Assembly (NCBI GenBank): GCA_900555035.1
Contig: USJX01000002.1
Location: 1 to 64,000 of the forward strand
Length of the DNA: 64,000 bases
From: an uncultured Prevotella sp.
Lineage (GTDB): Bacteria; Bacteroidota; Bacteroidia; Bacteroidales; Bacteroidaceae
Direction of reading: 5' to 3'
The notes under the pieces were generated by a model, which ran no database searches, was not told the DNA's origin, and saw nothing but the letters and a program-made list of their open reading frames with translations. The translations under genes and the position numbers were made by a program. Below, piece after piece: positions 33,956-41,955 of this stretch. Numbering within the stretch: the stretch's first letter is position 1; each line of letters starts with the position of its first letter.

Positions 33956-34840
33956 TTACTGTAAACTCTTTAATTTATTATTCAAGAGATTGGTGAACTC
34001 GTAGTTCTTGAGCCCCCATTTAGGTGCGATAAGCAAATCTTTAGGCGACTGACTGACGAATCGTTCCAGCACCAGGTCTTTGCGAAGCAGCCGGATATAC
34101 TTCACTATGACATCAATGTATTCATCTACCGAATAGACATGGAAGGGATGCTCGGCATATTCCTGCGCCAACCGGGTTCCCTTGATAATCTGCATCTGAT
34201 GAATCTTCAGAATGTCGATAGGAAGGGATGAGATGATGGGAGCCTGCCTCAGGCTCTCTTCTGCATCCTCGCCAGGCAAACCTATAATGATATGAGCTCC
34301 CGTCAGGATTCCCCTGGCATGGGTTCGCTCCACTGCATCACGGCAGCAGGCAAAGTCGTGACCTCGATTGATCCTCTTCAGAGTCTCATCGTTGGCACTT
34401 TCTATACCATACTCCACAAGAACGAAGGTGCGCCGGTTCAACTCCTCCAGATAATCCAGCAGTTCATCGCTCATGCAGTCGGGACGGGTTCCGATTACAA
34501 TACCCACCACATCCTCCACCAGCAAAGCCTCCTCATACATCTGCCTGAGGAGTTCCACCTTGGCGTAGGTATTGGTGTAAGCCTGGAAATAAGCCAGATA
34601 CTTCATATCCGGATATTTTCTGCAGAAGAAAGCCTTACCCTCCTCCAATTGCTCCGTAATCGACTTCTTCCTGTCGCAATAGCTAGGGTTGAACGTCCGA
34701 TTGTCGCAATAAGTACAACCACCGCTCGATATTCTCCCATCCCTATTCGGACAAGAGAACCCTGCGTCTATCGAAATCTTCTGAACACGGAAATCAGGAA
34801 ACTGCTTCCTGATCCATGTTCCAAAATCGTTGTAATACAT
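33956..34840 (-). CDS. TIGR01212-family radical SAM protein (YtqA/YhcC-like)
   Basis: A 294-residue radical SAM enzyme. The cluster-binding cysteines are in SCPNRDGR...GGCTYC (Cys30, Cys42, Cys45), the wider spacing typical of the YhcC/YtqA group rather than CxxxCxxC. The rest of the barrel has ITGLPGE-like IIGLPGEDAEESL. The reaction of the family is not established. It is cotranscribed, probably, with mtaB upstream and the glycosyltransferase downstream. Its start lies directly against a 43-bp dispersed repeat. Confidence 0.88.
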   Translation of the reverse strand: MYYNDFGTWIRKQFPDFRVQKISIDAGFSCPNRDGRISSGGCTYCDNRTFNPSYCDRKKSITEQLEEGKAFFCRKYPDMKYLAYFQAYTNTYAKVELLRQMYEEALLVEDVVGIVIGTRPDCMSDELLDYLEELNRRTFVLVEYGIESANDETLKRINRGHDFACCRDAVERTHARGILTGAHIIIGLPGEDAEESLRQAPIISSLPIDILKIHQMQIIKGTRLAQEYAEHPFHVYSVDEYIDVIVKYIRLLRKDLVLERFVSQSPKDLLIAPKWGLKNYEFTNLLNNKLKSLQ

Positions 34841-34880
34841 TGAACTTTGAGCTTTGAACTTTGAACTTTATGATTAGCCT
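34838..34880 (-). repeat. 43-bp dispersed repeat with TTCAAAG units, copy 1
   Basis: Minus strand: AGGCTAATCATAAAG followed by four TTCAAAG/CTCAAAG-type heptamers up to the ATG of the radical SAM gene. The same 43 bp occur at 43199-43241 with two mismatches. Confidence 0.85.
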
Positions 34881-34886
34881 TGAATA

Positions 34887-36305
34887 TTAGCTTTTAACTT
34901 GATAATCAGCCTTTGAGCTATAAACTATCTCCCCCTTCAACGCCGTCTTGTCGTGATTGAAATCTCCCAGGCGAACCTTGATGAGCTGGTTGTCGTATTC
35001 CTCCTTGGCGAGGGCTGGTGAAAGTTCTACACGAATATAGTTCTTGGTAAAGCCATGCATCGCCTTGCCTCTTGGTGCCTTTTCGAAGAGTACCTCAGCC
35101 TCTGTACCGATATACTGGGCATAGAACTCCTGAGTCTTCTGGTCGCTCAACTCCAAAAGGCGCTTAGAGCGCAACTTCTTTTCCTTCTCCTCTACCACGT
35201 ATGGAATCTTCAAGGCAGCAGTTCCTGGACGCTCGGAATATGGGAACACATGGAGCTGCGTAACAGGCAGACTCTTCAGAAACTCATAGCATTCCTCAAA
35301 GCACTCTGGGGTCTCGCCACGACAACCCACCATCACATCTACACCGATAAAGGCATCAGGCATTTTTTCCTTGATGAGGTTCACCTTGTGGGCGAAGAGC
35401 GCCTTGTCGTAACGGCGGTGCATCAGCTTGAGCACCTCGTCGCTTCCACTCTGCAATGGGATGTGGAAGTGAGGCATGAAGGCACGGCTCTCTGCACAAT
35501 AGGCAATGAGATCATCGTCGCAAAGGTCTGGCTCCAAACTGGAGATACGATAACGCTTGATGCCTTCCACCTGATCCATCGCCTTCACGAGGTCGAGGAA
35601 TCGTTCGTGGGTGGTCTGACCGAAGTCACCGATGTTCACACCGGTAATCACGATTTCCTTACCACCCTCGGCTGCCGCCTGCTCACATTGAGCCACGAGC
35701 GACTCGATGCTTGGGTTACGGGAGTTGCCACGGGCGAAAGGAATGGTGCAATAGGTGCAATAGTAGTTGCAGCCATCCTGTACCTTCAGGAAATAGCGGG
35801 TGCGGTTACCACGGGAGCATGAAGGCTGGAAAGTCTTGATCTCCTTGGTCTTCACGCTGTGATGCTGATGAAGTGCAGAATCTGTCTGCTCCAGATTCTC
35901 TCCGTTGGCAGACAGTCCGTTCTCTGCAGCAAACTTCTTAGCCCACGCATCGCTGAGATATTGAATCAAATGTGCCTTCTCATTGGCTCCAAGCACCAGG
36001 TCAACGCCTTCAATCTTGCTCACATTCTCCGATTCCAACTGTGCATAACAGCCAGTAACGATAACGAAGGCACCAGGGTTCTGGCGCACCATGCGATGGA
36101 TGGCCTGACGGCACTTATGGTCGGCAACTTCAGTCACCGAACAGGTATTGATGAGACAAATGTCTGCTTTCTCCCCCTTCTGTGCAGTAATGACGCCCAT
36201 GTCTTCGAGCATCTTGCCGAAAGTGGAAGTTTCCGAGAAGTTGAGTTTGCAGCCCAAAGTATAATAGGCTGCCTTTTTGCCTTGGAAGGCACTTGAATCT
36301 ATCAT
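34887..36305 (-). CDS. mtaB: tRNA ms2t6A37 methylthiotransferase MtaB
   Basis: A 472-residue radical SAM methylthiotransferase that converts t6A37 to ms2t6A37 in ANN-decoding tRNAs. The N-terminal domain carries cluster cysteines (Cys19 in LGCK, INTCSV, TGCYAQ), the radical SAM domain the motif CNYYCTYC, and a TRAM-like C-terminus ends the protein. A spacer of about 35 residues rich in Q, H and S (around 140-170, ENGLSANGENLEQTD and on) is longer than in Bacillus. The end of the gene contains the same GCTAATCA/TCAAAG-type repeats as the intergenic region. Confidence 0.92.
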   Translation of the reverse strand: MIDSSAFQGKKAAYYTLGCKLNFSETSTFGKMLEDMGVITAQKGEKADICLINTCSVTEVADHKCRQAIHRMVRQNPGAFVIVTGCYAQLESENVSKIEGVDLVLGANEKAHLIQYLSDAWAKKFAAENGLSANGENLEQTDSALHQHHSVKTKEIKTFQPSCSRGNRTRYFLKVQDGCNYYCTYCTIPFARGNSRNPSIESLVAQCEQAAAEGGKEIVITGVNIGDFGQTTHERFLDLVKAMDQVEGIKRYRISSLEPDLCDDDLIAYCAESRAFMPHFHIPLQSGSDEVLKLMHRRYDKALFAHKVNLIKEKMPDAFIGVDVMVGCRGETPECFEECYEFLKSLPVTQLHVFPYSERPGTAALKIPYVVEEKEKKLRSKRLLELSDQKTQEFYAQYIGTEAEVLFEKAPRGKAMHGFTKNYIRVELSPALAKEEYDNQLIKVRLGDFNHDKTALKGEIVYSSKADYQVKS

Positions 36306-36424
36306 ATATTTATCTTTTTCTTTGTTTTTTAAAGCTTTTGCCCTTTACCTTTCCCTTCGGCCGGTGACCGTTGGTTCAGGGCACATTGTTGATTGCTTTT
36401 ATACCCCAGGGGCTATAAAACGAA

Positions 36425-36451
36425 AAAGCCGCTAGACCGAAGTCCAGCGGT
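36425..36451 (-). terminator. Terminator of the 57-residue lipoprotein gene
   Basis: Minus strand: CCGCTGGAC-TTCG-GTCTAGCGG followed by CTTTTTCG, a stem of nine positions with one mismatch and a stable TTCG loop. Confidence 0.85.
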
Positions 36452-36488
36452 TGTTTCTCTCATTTTTTCGTTCGCAAGTAATTCTAAA

Positions 36489-36662
36489 TTACTTAGCAGA
36501 ATCAGCAGCAGCTGTATCAGCAGCAGCAGTGTCAGCAGCAGTTGTATCAACCTGAGCTGTGTCAGAATCAGCAGAAGCTGTATTCTGAGCTGTTTTGTTA
36601 CCATTGCATGATGCGAAAGAGATAGCTGCGATAGCTACGAACATAAAAACTAATTTCTTCAT
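36489..36662 (-). CDS. 57-residue lipoprotein with Ala/Asp/Thr repeats
   Basis: Read from the minus strand between a promoter (36715-36722) and a terminator (36425-36451). A signal peptide with lipobox (ISFASC, Cys19) is followed by 38 residues dominated by A, D, T and S in units such as DTTAADTAAADTAAADS. The mature part is acidic and probably disordered. It should be anchored in the inner or outer membrane through Cys19. Small lipoproteins of this kind are common in Bacteroidetes and have no assigned role. AT-rich leader, codon use is biased to GCT and TCT, suggesting high expression. Confidence 0.85.
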   Translation of the reverse strand: MKKLVFMFVAIAAISFASCNGNKTAQNTASADSDTAQVDTTAADTAAADTAAADSAK

Positions 36663-36714
36663 TTTCTTTGCTTTTTAAATCTGTAAAACAATCATTCGTT
36701 TATTAAAACTGATG

Positions 36715-36722
36715 CAAAGGTA
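36715..36722 (-). promoter_or_regulatory. -7 box for the 57-residue lipoprotein gene
   Basis: TACCTTTG followed by CAT on the minus strand, 53 bp before the ATG. No good -33 box. Confidence 0.65.
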
Positions 36723-37008
36723 AGCATTTTTTTGATACGGCGTACTTTTTTTTGTGTTTTTTTTTAGGGGCATTTTGTAACAAAATTACAAACTATTGAT
36801 AATCAGCTAATTGCAAAGTGCTAACGAAAGTTAAAGTTTTTGGTGTGCTCGAAAACAGCCCAAAATTAACACTTTTCGGTGTTTTTTAGCGCAACAAAGG
36901 TGTGCGCCAACACCCCTACCAAAGTGAGAGTAGATACATATAATAAGGTACGCGCGAGGAAAAGAGCAGAAACTTTTCTTCAAAGAGAGCAACTTTTTCA
37001 TCGAAGAA
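36723..37008. other. Intergenic region upstream of the MFS gene
   Basis: Part of a 462-bp gap. No ORF that I believe. A-rich and purine-rich on the plus strand, with CAAC/CCAA-type patches around 36890-36930. Nothing recognised. Confidence 0.5.
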
Positions 37009-37050
37009 AGATGATTTTTCCAAGAAGAGAGATGATTTTTCCAAGAAATC
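37009..37050 (+). repeat. 21-bp tandem repeat upstream of the MFS gene
   Basis: AGATGATTTTTCCAAGAAG-type unit repeated twice at a 21-bp period (37009 and 37030), preceded by a degenerate third copy, directly upstream of the MFS promoter. Confidence 0.75.
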
Positions 37051-37062
37051 GAACCCAAAAAC

Positions 37063-37093
37063 TTTGCTAGCCGAGAACTTTTTAGTAACTTTG
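37063..37093 (+). promoter_or_regulatory. Promoter of the MFS gene
   Basis: TTTG (37063-37066), 19-bp spacer, TAACTTTG (37086-37093) followed by CC. Leader about 25 nt. Confidence 0.75.
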
Positions 37094-37124
37094 CCCTCAG
37101 AAACAAAATAGTAAACAAACAAAA

Positions 37125-38297
37125 ATGATACAGCTAAAAGAAAATCGGGGCATTCCCCGCAGCATTCTCCTGATGATGGCCATCATCGCAGGACTTACCG
37201 TAGCCAACTGCTACTACAATCAGCCGCTTCTCGAACTGATCCGTCATGACCTGGGTATTACCGAACAAAGTGCCAATCTCATCACCGTGATAACCCAAAT
37301 TGGTTATGCACTAGGACTGTTCTTTCTCATTCCCTTGGGCGACATGTTTTCACGCAAGAAACTCATCCTTGTGAACATGACCATCGCAGCCGTGATGGCT
37401 ATCGTGATGGCTGTGGCACAAAACGTATGGATGCTTTGGGGAGCTTCGTTGCTGATTGGTGCCTGTTCCGTGATTCCGCAGTTCTTCATCCCGATAGCAG
37501 GACAGTTTTCAGAACCCAAGAACAAGAGCAGGAATATGGGCATCGTACTCTCCGGACTGCTTACGGGTATCCTTGCCTCGCGAGTAATCAGCGGCTACAT
37601 CGGCGAATGGCTGGGATGGCGAGAGATGTTTTTCATTGCCGCCCTCGTCATGATTGTCTGCATGGGCGTGATGCTGCTGATGATGCCTGAGATGAAGCGC
37701 AACTATGTGGGTACCTATAGAGGATTGATGACTACCGTGGCTGAGATTTTCATCCTCCACCCTTCTATCCGCATTTACTCCATCCGTGCAGCCTTCGGTT
37801 TCGGCAGCATGATGGCTATATGGGCCTGTCTTGCCTTCCACCTTGCCCAACCTCCTTTTAGGGCAGGAAGCGACATGGTGGGAATGCTCGGACTTTGCGG
37901 AATCATGGGAGCCATGGCGGCAAGTGGCGTAGGAAAGCTGGTTCCTAAGTTCGGCATTCATAATTTCAGCCTGCTTGGAGCAGGCATGCAGATTATGGCC
38001 TGGGGAATAGCCTTGCTCTTCGGTGACACCTATGCCGGACTCATCGCAGCCATCAGTTTGGTTGATATAGGTCTGCAATGTCAGCAGCTCAGCAATCAGA
38101 GCGGTTGCCTGCAGGAGATTCCACAGGCTTCCAACCGTGCCAACACCATCTTCATGACCACCTATTTTATTGGCGGTTCACTCGGTACTTTCTGTGCCGG
38201 ATATGTATGGACCCGTGCCAACTGGCTAGGAGTCTGCATCGTGGGCATTACCTTTGCCTTCATCTCCTTGGCCATCACGCTAAGCAACAAGAAATAA
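37125..38297 (+). CDS. MFS transporter
   Basis: A 390-residue 12-helix major facilitator. The loop between helices 2 and 3 carries the MFS motif A variant GDMFSRKK. The closest general resemblance is to sugar or drug efflux transporters of the AraJ/YfkF type (NCYYNQPLLELI near the N-terminus is typical). The substrate is not evident. It is monocistronic, with its own promoter and terminator. Confidence 0.88.
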   Translation: MIQLKENRGIPRSILLMMAIIAGLTVANCYYNQPLLELIRHDLGITEQSANLITVITQIGYALGLFFLIPLGDMFSRKKLILVNMTIAAVMAIVMAVAQNVWMLWGASLLIGACSVIPQFFIPIAGQFSEPKNKSRNMGIVLSGLLTGILASRVISGYIGEWLGWREMFFIAALVMIVCMGVMLLMMPEMKRNYVGTYRGLMTTVAEIFILHPSIRIYSIRAAFGFGSMMAIWACLAFHLAQPPFRAGSDMVGMLGLCGIMGAMAASGVGKLVPKFGIHNFSLLGAGMQIMAWGIALLFGDTYAGLIAAISLVDIGLQCQQLSNQSGCLQEIPQASNRANTIFMTTYFIGGSLGTFCAGYVWTRANWLGVCIVGITFAFISLAITLSNKK

Positions 38298-38339
38298 GAA
38301 TCCAGAAAAGAGATTATATTTGCAACAAGCAACAACACA

Positions 38340-38386
38340 AAAAGAGATTATATTCCCATAAAGAAGGAATATAATCTCTTTTGTTT
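38340..38386 (+). terminator. Terminator between the MFS gene and the S9 peptidase gene
   Basis: Perfect 17-bp stem AAAAGAGATTATATTCC (38340-38356) / complement (38366-38382), then GTTTT. The first 15 bases also occur upstream at 38316-38331. Confidence 0.9.
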
Positions 38387-38426
38387 TATAAAGACTAAAG
38401 CCAGCTTTTCTCTAGCCAGGCATCAA

Positions 38427-40961
38427 CTACATTTTTTCCTCACCATACATTTCCTTCCACCAGCTGCCATCATCCTGCAACCACTTGGCGAACCAGGCGA
38501 AGATGGTATCCTGCCACTTGAGACGCTTCTCATAATCGATGATGTGATGGTCCTGACCATCTACCAATACCATCGCCGTAGGACGACCGAGGAGTTTCAA
38601 TGCCGTATAGAGCTGGATACTCTCGCCCACAGGCACATTGTTATCGGCAGTTCCGTGAACGAAAAGCAATGGTGTATGAATCTTATCTGCATTATAAAGC
38701 GGACTCTGATCTACAAAGAGATGTTTGTTGGTCCAAGGATACTCGTTAGCCATGGAAACCTCGCTGTAACTGTAGCCCCAATAACCTTCACCCCAATAGC
38801 TGGTATGGTCGCTGATGCCTGCATGCGAGATAGCCGCTGCAAAGAGGTCGGTCTTGGTCTGAAGATACTGCGTCATGAAACCACCATAGCTGGCACCGAT
38901 GCAACCTATCTTCTTTCTGTTCACGAAAGCATGCTCATCGCAGAAAGCCTGGGTGCTGGAAATGATGTCTTCAGCCACACCCTCGCCCGCAGTATCCACA
39001 TGGCGGGCAGAGAACTTCTGACCGAAACCAGTAGCTCCGCTCGGATTCACTACCAGCACCACATAACCCATCGCAGCATATACATGATGAGGATAGCGGC
39101 TCTGGAACATTCGGGTAGTAGGACTGCATCCGCCATAGTAATTCACCACCATCGGATACTTCTTCGATGCATCGAAATGAGGTGGCAGATAGTAACGGCA
39201 GCAAAGCGTGTCGCCACGAGAGTTCACGAAATTCCAAGCCTTGCACTCGCCCAACTCGATATTCTTCAACAAACGGGCACTGAGATCATCAACAAGCTGA
39301 GACTTCTGCGCCTTCAGATTCATCTTATAGAGTCGGTCGGCATTGGATGCGCTCTGTCCGGAGAACGCCATTTCCGTAGCAGATGATGCAACAGAGAAGC
39401 TCTTGATGTTCTCCTCCGGAGTCTTGAGCAATGTAAACTTGCCTGATTTCGGATTGAGCTGGAAGAGATGCATGCAATCCTTATCTTCTGCCGTGAAGTA
39501 GATATTGCCATCTGCCTTACTCCAATCCACACTCTGCACGTTCGGATTGAAATCCTTGGTCAGCGGACGAACCTTCTTATCCGCAAGAGTCATCAGATAG
39601 AGCTGGGTATCTATCATACTAGGAATCTGCCCCTCCTCTACATTCTTTCCGATGCCATTGAAAGCCTCAGGCGAACCCGTAACGAGAATGCTCTTGCCAT
39701 CTGGCGAGAACTGGGCGCCATTCAGGAATTCACCCTTCTCTATCAAAGTCTCTACACTCATATCATTGAGATTGAGACGATAGTAGAAATTAAGAGTGGT
39801 TGGACGCTTGGTAAGGCGTTCCTCGCTCTTGCCGATGAGCAGATAGCGGGAATCTGCAGAAATATCGCTGAGATAGACGTTGTGATAGCCGAAAGTGAGC
39901 GGCTGGAGAACACCCGACGCCAAATCAAACTTGGCAAGATAGCTACGGCTTCGCCATCCTGGTTGACGGTCATCAGGCTCCTTCACATCATACACCTGCG
40001 CGTCTTTCTTTCTGCCCTCGGTATAAAGAGTGTAGATAAGCGTCTTCTCATCGGGAGTAAACTGGAACCATCCGTCTGGAATATTGGCAGCCAACACTTC
40101 GCGATCCATATTGAGCGGATTGATGGTGATGAGCTGCAATTCGCCATCTGCCTTGCCTTCGCCGGCAATAGAGCTGTCGCTCGCCTTCTGGGTAAAGTAC
40201 ATCTTGTTGGTACGAGGCATCCATCTTACGCTCTCTTCGAAAGAAGCTACCACCTTGTTGGTCTGACTGTTTCGCAATTCGTTGATGCTATGATTCTTGC
40301 CCTGTCTATCTACCCAAGTCTTGCGCACAATCATAAACTTGCCGTTCGGCGACATCTGAACACTTGCATAGTTAGGCATACAGATTACATCATATATACT
40401 GAATGCGCGCTTGGTGCTGGCAGCAGATTCACCTACGCTGAGCTGCTTGCCATCGGCTGCGGTAATACTGATCTTGAAATCCTTGTCAGATGACTCAGTG
40501 AGGTACTTAATCACCACTGTATGACTAGATGGCATTAAGGTGGTTTCTGCCTTGCCACCATTCACGGTCACCTGCTCTCCATCAACGAAGAGGCGATATT
40601 GCTTCAAGCCCTTCACCTCGATGGTAGCCTTGGTACGGCTGGAATTTGATACGGTGAAAGAAGCCAGGTGAATTGCATTCTGCTTGCTATCCGCCAGAAG
40701 CCGGGATGCAGCCACCTCTTTTCCATTATTCAATAAAGTAAACGAAAGTGGAGAGTCGAGCACACCCTCCATCGAAAATTTCTCCCCCTTCACATTTACG
40801 CTATCCGCCATCCAAGGGGTAGCTACAGGATAAGGGCCGGCATGCTTCAGCTTCTGCACTTCGATGGTCTCGGCATTCGCAGAAAGCGACAAGCCGAGCG
40901 AAGCACAGAAAGCAGCGCTAAAAGTAAGAGCCTTGAGGCTCATGGTTGTTGTTTTCATCAT
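38427..40961 (-). CDS. Exported S9 family (prolyl oligopeptidase-type) peptidase
   Basis: An 844-residue exported serine peptidase. Signal peptide about 1-30 (SLSANA), a beta-propeller of about 450 residues, and a C-terminal alpha/beta-hydrolase domain with the nucleophile in GASYGG and the histidine in GQDHHI; FVHGTADNNVPVGES carries the acid. Oligopeptidases of this family (DPP/AAP-type) cut short peptides in the periplasm or at the surface. It lacks the DPP-IV EEEF signature seen in the other S9 gene of this window, so specificity probably differs. Convergent with the MFS gene. Confidence 0.9.
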   Translation of the reverse strand: MMKTTTMSLKALTFSAAFCASLGLSLSANAETIEVQKLKHAGPYPVATPWMADSVNVKGEKFSMEGVLDSPLSFTLLNNGKEVAASRLLADSKQNAIHLASFTVSNSSRTKATIEVKGLKQYRLFVDGEQVTVNGGKAETTLMPSSHTVVIKYLTESSDKDFKISITAADGKQLSVGESAASTKRAFSIYDVICMPNYASVQMSPNGKFMIVRKTWVDRQGKNHSINELRNSQTNKVVASFEESVRWMPRTNKMYFTQKASDSSIAGEGKADGELQLITINPLNMDREVLAANIPDGWFQFTPDEKTLIYTLYTEGRKKDAQVYDVKEPDDRQPGWRSRSYLAKFDLASGVLQPLTFGYHNVYLSDISADSRYLLIGKSEERLTKRPTTLNFYYRLNLNDMSVETLIEKGEFLNGAQFSPDGKSILVTGSPEAFNGIGKNVEEGQIPSMIDTQLYLMTLADKKVRPLTKDFNPNVQSVDWSKADGNIYFTAEDKDCMHLFQLNPKSGKFTLLKTPEENIKSFSVASSATEMAFSGQSASNADRLYKMNLKAQKSQLVDDLSARLLKNIELGECKAWNFVNSRGDTLCCRYYLPPHFDASKKYPMVVNYYGGCSPTTRMFQSRYPHHVYAAMGYVVLVVNPSGATGFGQKFSARHVDTAGEGVAEDIISSTQAFCDEHAFVNRKKIGCIGASYGGFMTQYLQTKTDLFAAAISHAGISDHTSYWGEGYWGYSYSEVSMANEYPWTNKHLFVDQSPLYNADKIHTPLLFVHGTADNNVPVGESIQLYTALKLLGRPTAMVLVDGQDHHIIDYEKRLKWQDTIFAWFAKWLQDDGSWWKEMYGEEKM

Positions 40962-41081
40962 GATTTTATGTATATCTTTTATCTGTTCGATTCAATTCCT
41001 TTACGGATTATCTTTCCTTCTCTATCCAGATAATCTATCCTTCTCTATTCTTCTGTCTGTTCTATCCTCCTTCAGAAAACA

Positions 41082-41708
41082 TTATAGTTTGATGGCAAAT
41101 TCGATGCCTGTAGGAGCAACCGAAAGACTGAGATTATCATTCACCCCATTCTTCATTTCCAACTCCCCATCCATCTCCTTTGCTTTCTTCTTTTTCTTTC
41201 CCAGAATCCAGTCACCCAACAGATAGCCAGCCTCAGCAGAAGCCACACCAATGGCGGCACCGGCCACGACATCCCCCCAGTGATGCCGGTTCCTTCTCAC
41301 TCTATCCACTGCCACGGTAGTGGCCACAGCATATCCTGCCACACCAATCCAAGGCGAAACCTTACGGTATTCGTGCATCAGGACAGTGGCTCCAGAAAAG
41401 GCGACAGAGGTATGCCCCGAAGGGAACGAATGATTGTCCGTTCCATCCGGACGCTTCTCATGGATAGCATGTTTCAGCGAATAAGTCACGGCGGCATTCA
41501 CACCAAACGATAATACCTGGGCGCTGATACTTCGCTGCCAAGTACTTTCAGCCTCCACTCCACACGCCTTCAATCCGAAGACGGCAATGGTAGGAACAAA
41601 GCGAAGAACATCATCAATGCCATCACCATGATAACGCTTATCTTGCGAGTAAACTGGGAGTACCATCAGCATACTCAAAGCTATTATAATCAACTTTTTT
41701 TTCTTCAT
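41082..41708 (-). CDS. PAP2 family phosphatase
   Basis: A 208-residue protein with the PAP2 triplet: Lys79 and Arg86 (KHAIHEKRP), PSGH at 96-99, and RHHWGD (Arg141, His143, Asp146). The first 22 residues are a signal peptide (VYSQ). Type 2 phosphatidic acid phosphatases of this group dephosphorylate lipid phosphates or undecaprenyl diphosphate, or lipid A, on the periplasmic side. The C-terminus is basic, then polar. The gene is separate from its neighbours and has a -7 box close to the start. Confidence 0.9.
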   Translation of the reverse strand: MKKKKLIIIALSMLMVLPVYSQDKRYHGDGIDDVLRFVPTIAVFGLKACGVEAESTWQRSISAQVLSFGVNAAVTYSLKHAIHEKRPDGTDNHSFPSGHTSVAFSGATVLMHEYRKVSPWIGVAGYAVATTVAVDRVRRNRHHWGDVVAGAAIGVASAEAGYLLGDWILGKKKKKAKEMDGELEMKNGVNDNLSLSVAPTGIEFAIKL

Positions 41709-41713
41709 GGGTA

Positions 41714-41721
41714 CAAAGGTA
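41714..41721 (-). promoter_or_regulatory. -7 box for the PAP2 gene
   Basis: TACCTTTG on the minus strand, only 5 bp before the ATG, implying a leaderless or near-leaderless mRNA. Confidence 0.55.
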
Positions 41722-41839
41722 CTGCAAAAAACAGAAATTCCAGCTACTTCACCCTCAGAAAAGAAAGAAATCCTACCAATATTATATCTTTTTAAACAAA
41801 ATATCTAACATTTGTATAGGAAAACTAGAGATTTTTTCG

Positions 41840-41847
41840 TAATTTTG
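41840..41847 (+). promoter_or_regulatory. -7 box for the trans-sulfuration enzyme gene
   Basis: TAATTTTG followed by CAG. A TTTG at 41811 is 25 bp upstream, too far for a standard -33. The leader would be about 100 nt; I see no SAM or other riboswitch in it. Confidence 0.55.
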
Positions 41848-41929
41848 CAGCCAAAATAGATAGAAGAGAGTAACAACCCAAAAGATTGTTCAATACACAT
41901 CGATTGCCTGATGCAAGAGATTAGTAAAT

Positions 41930-41955
41930 ACACATTATTATATATATAGGATAAA
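41930..41955 (+). repeat. ACACATTATTATATATATAGG motif abutting a start codon
   Basis: A 26-bp A/T-rich element directly before the ATG at 41956; the same ACACATTATTATATATA(TA)GGATAAAA string occurs on the minus strand at 19841-19865. Confidence 0.5.

Noticed and set aside
36831..37118. Overlapping frames in both strands upstream of the MFS gene
   Set aside because: Basic, low-complexity translations of A/T-rich DNA with tandem repeats; they overlap the MFS promoter.
39468..40493. 341-codon plus-strand frame opposite the S9 peptidase gene
   Set aside because: Mirror of a real coding frame, with no recognisable domain and no promoter.
41840..41955. A SAM or cobalamin riboswitch before the trans-sulfuration gene
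   Set aside because: The 110-nt leader has no stable multi-stem structure and no conserved core motif that I can identify.
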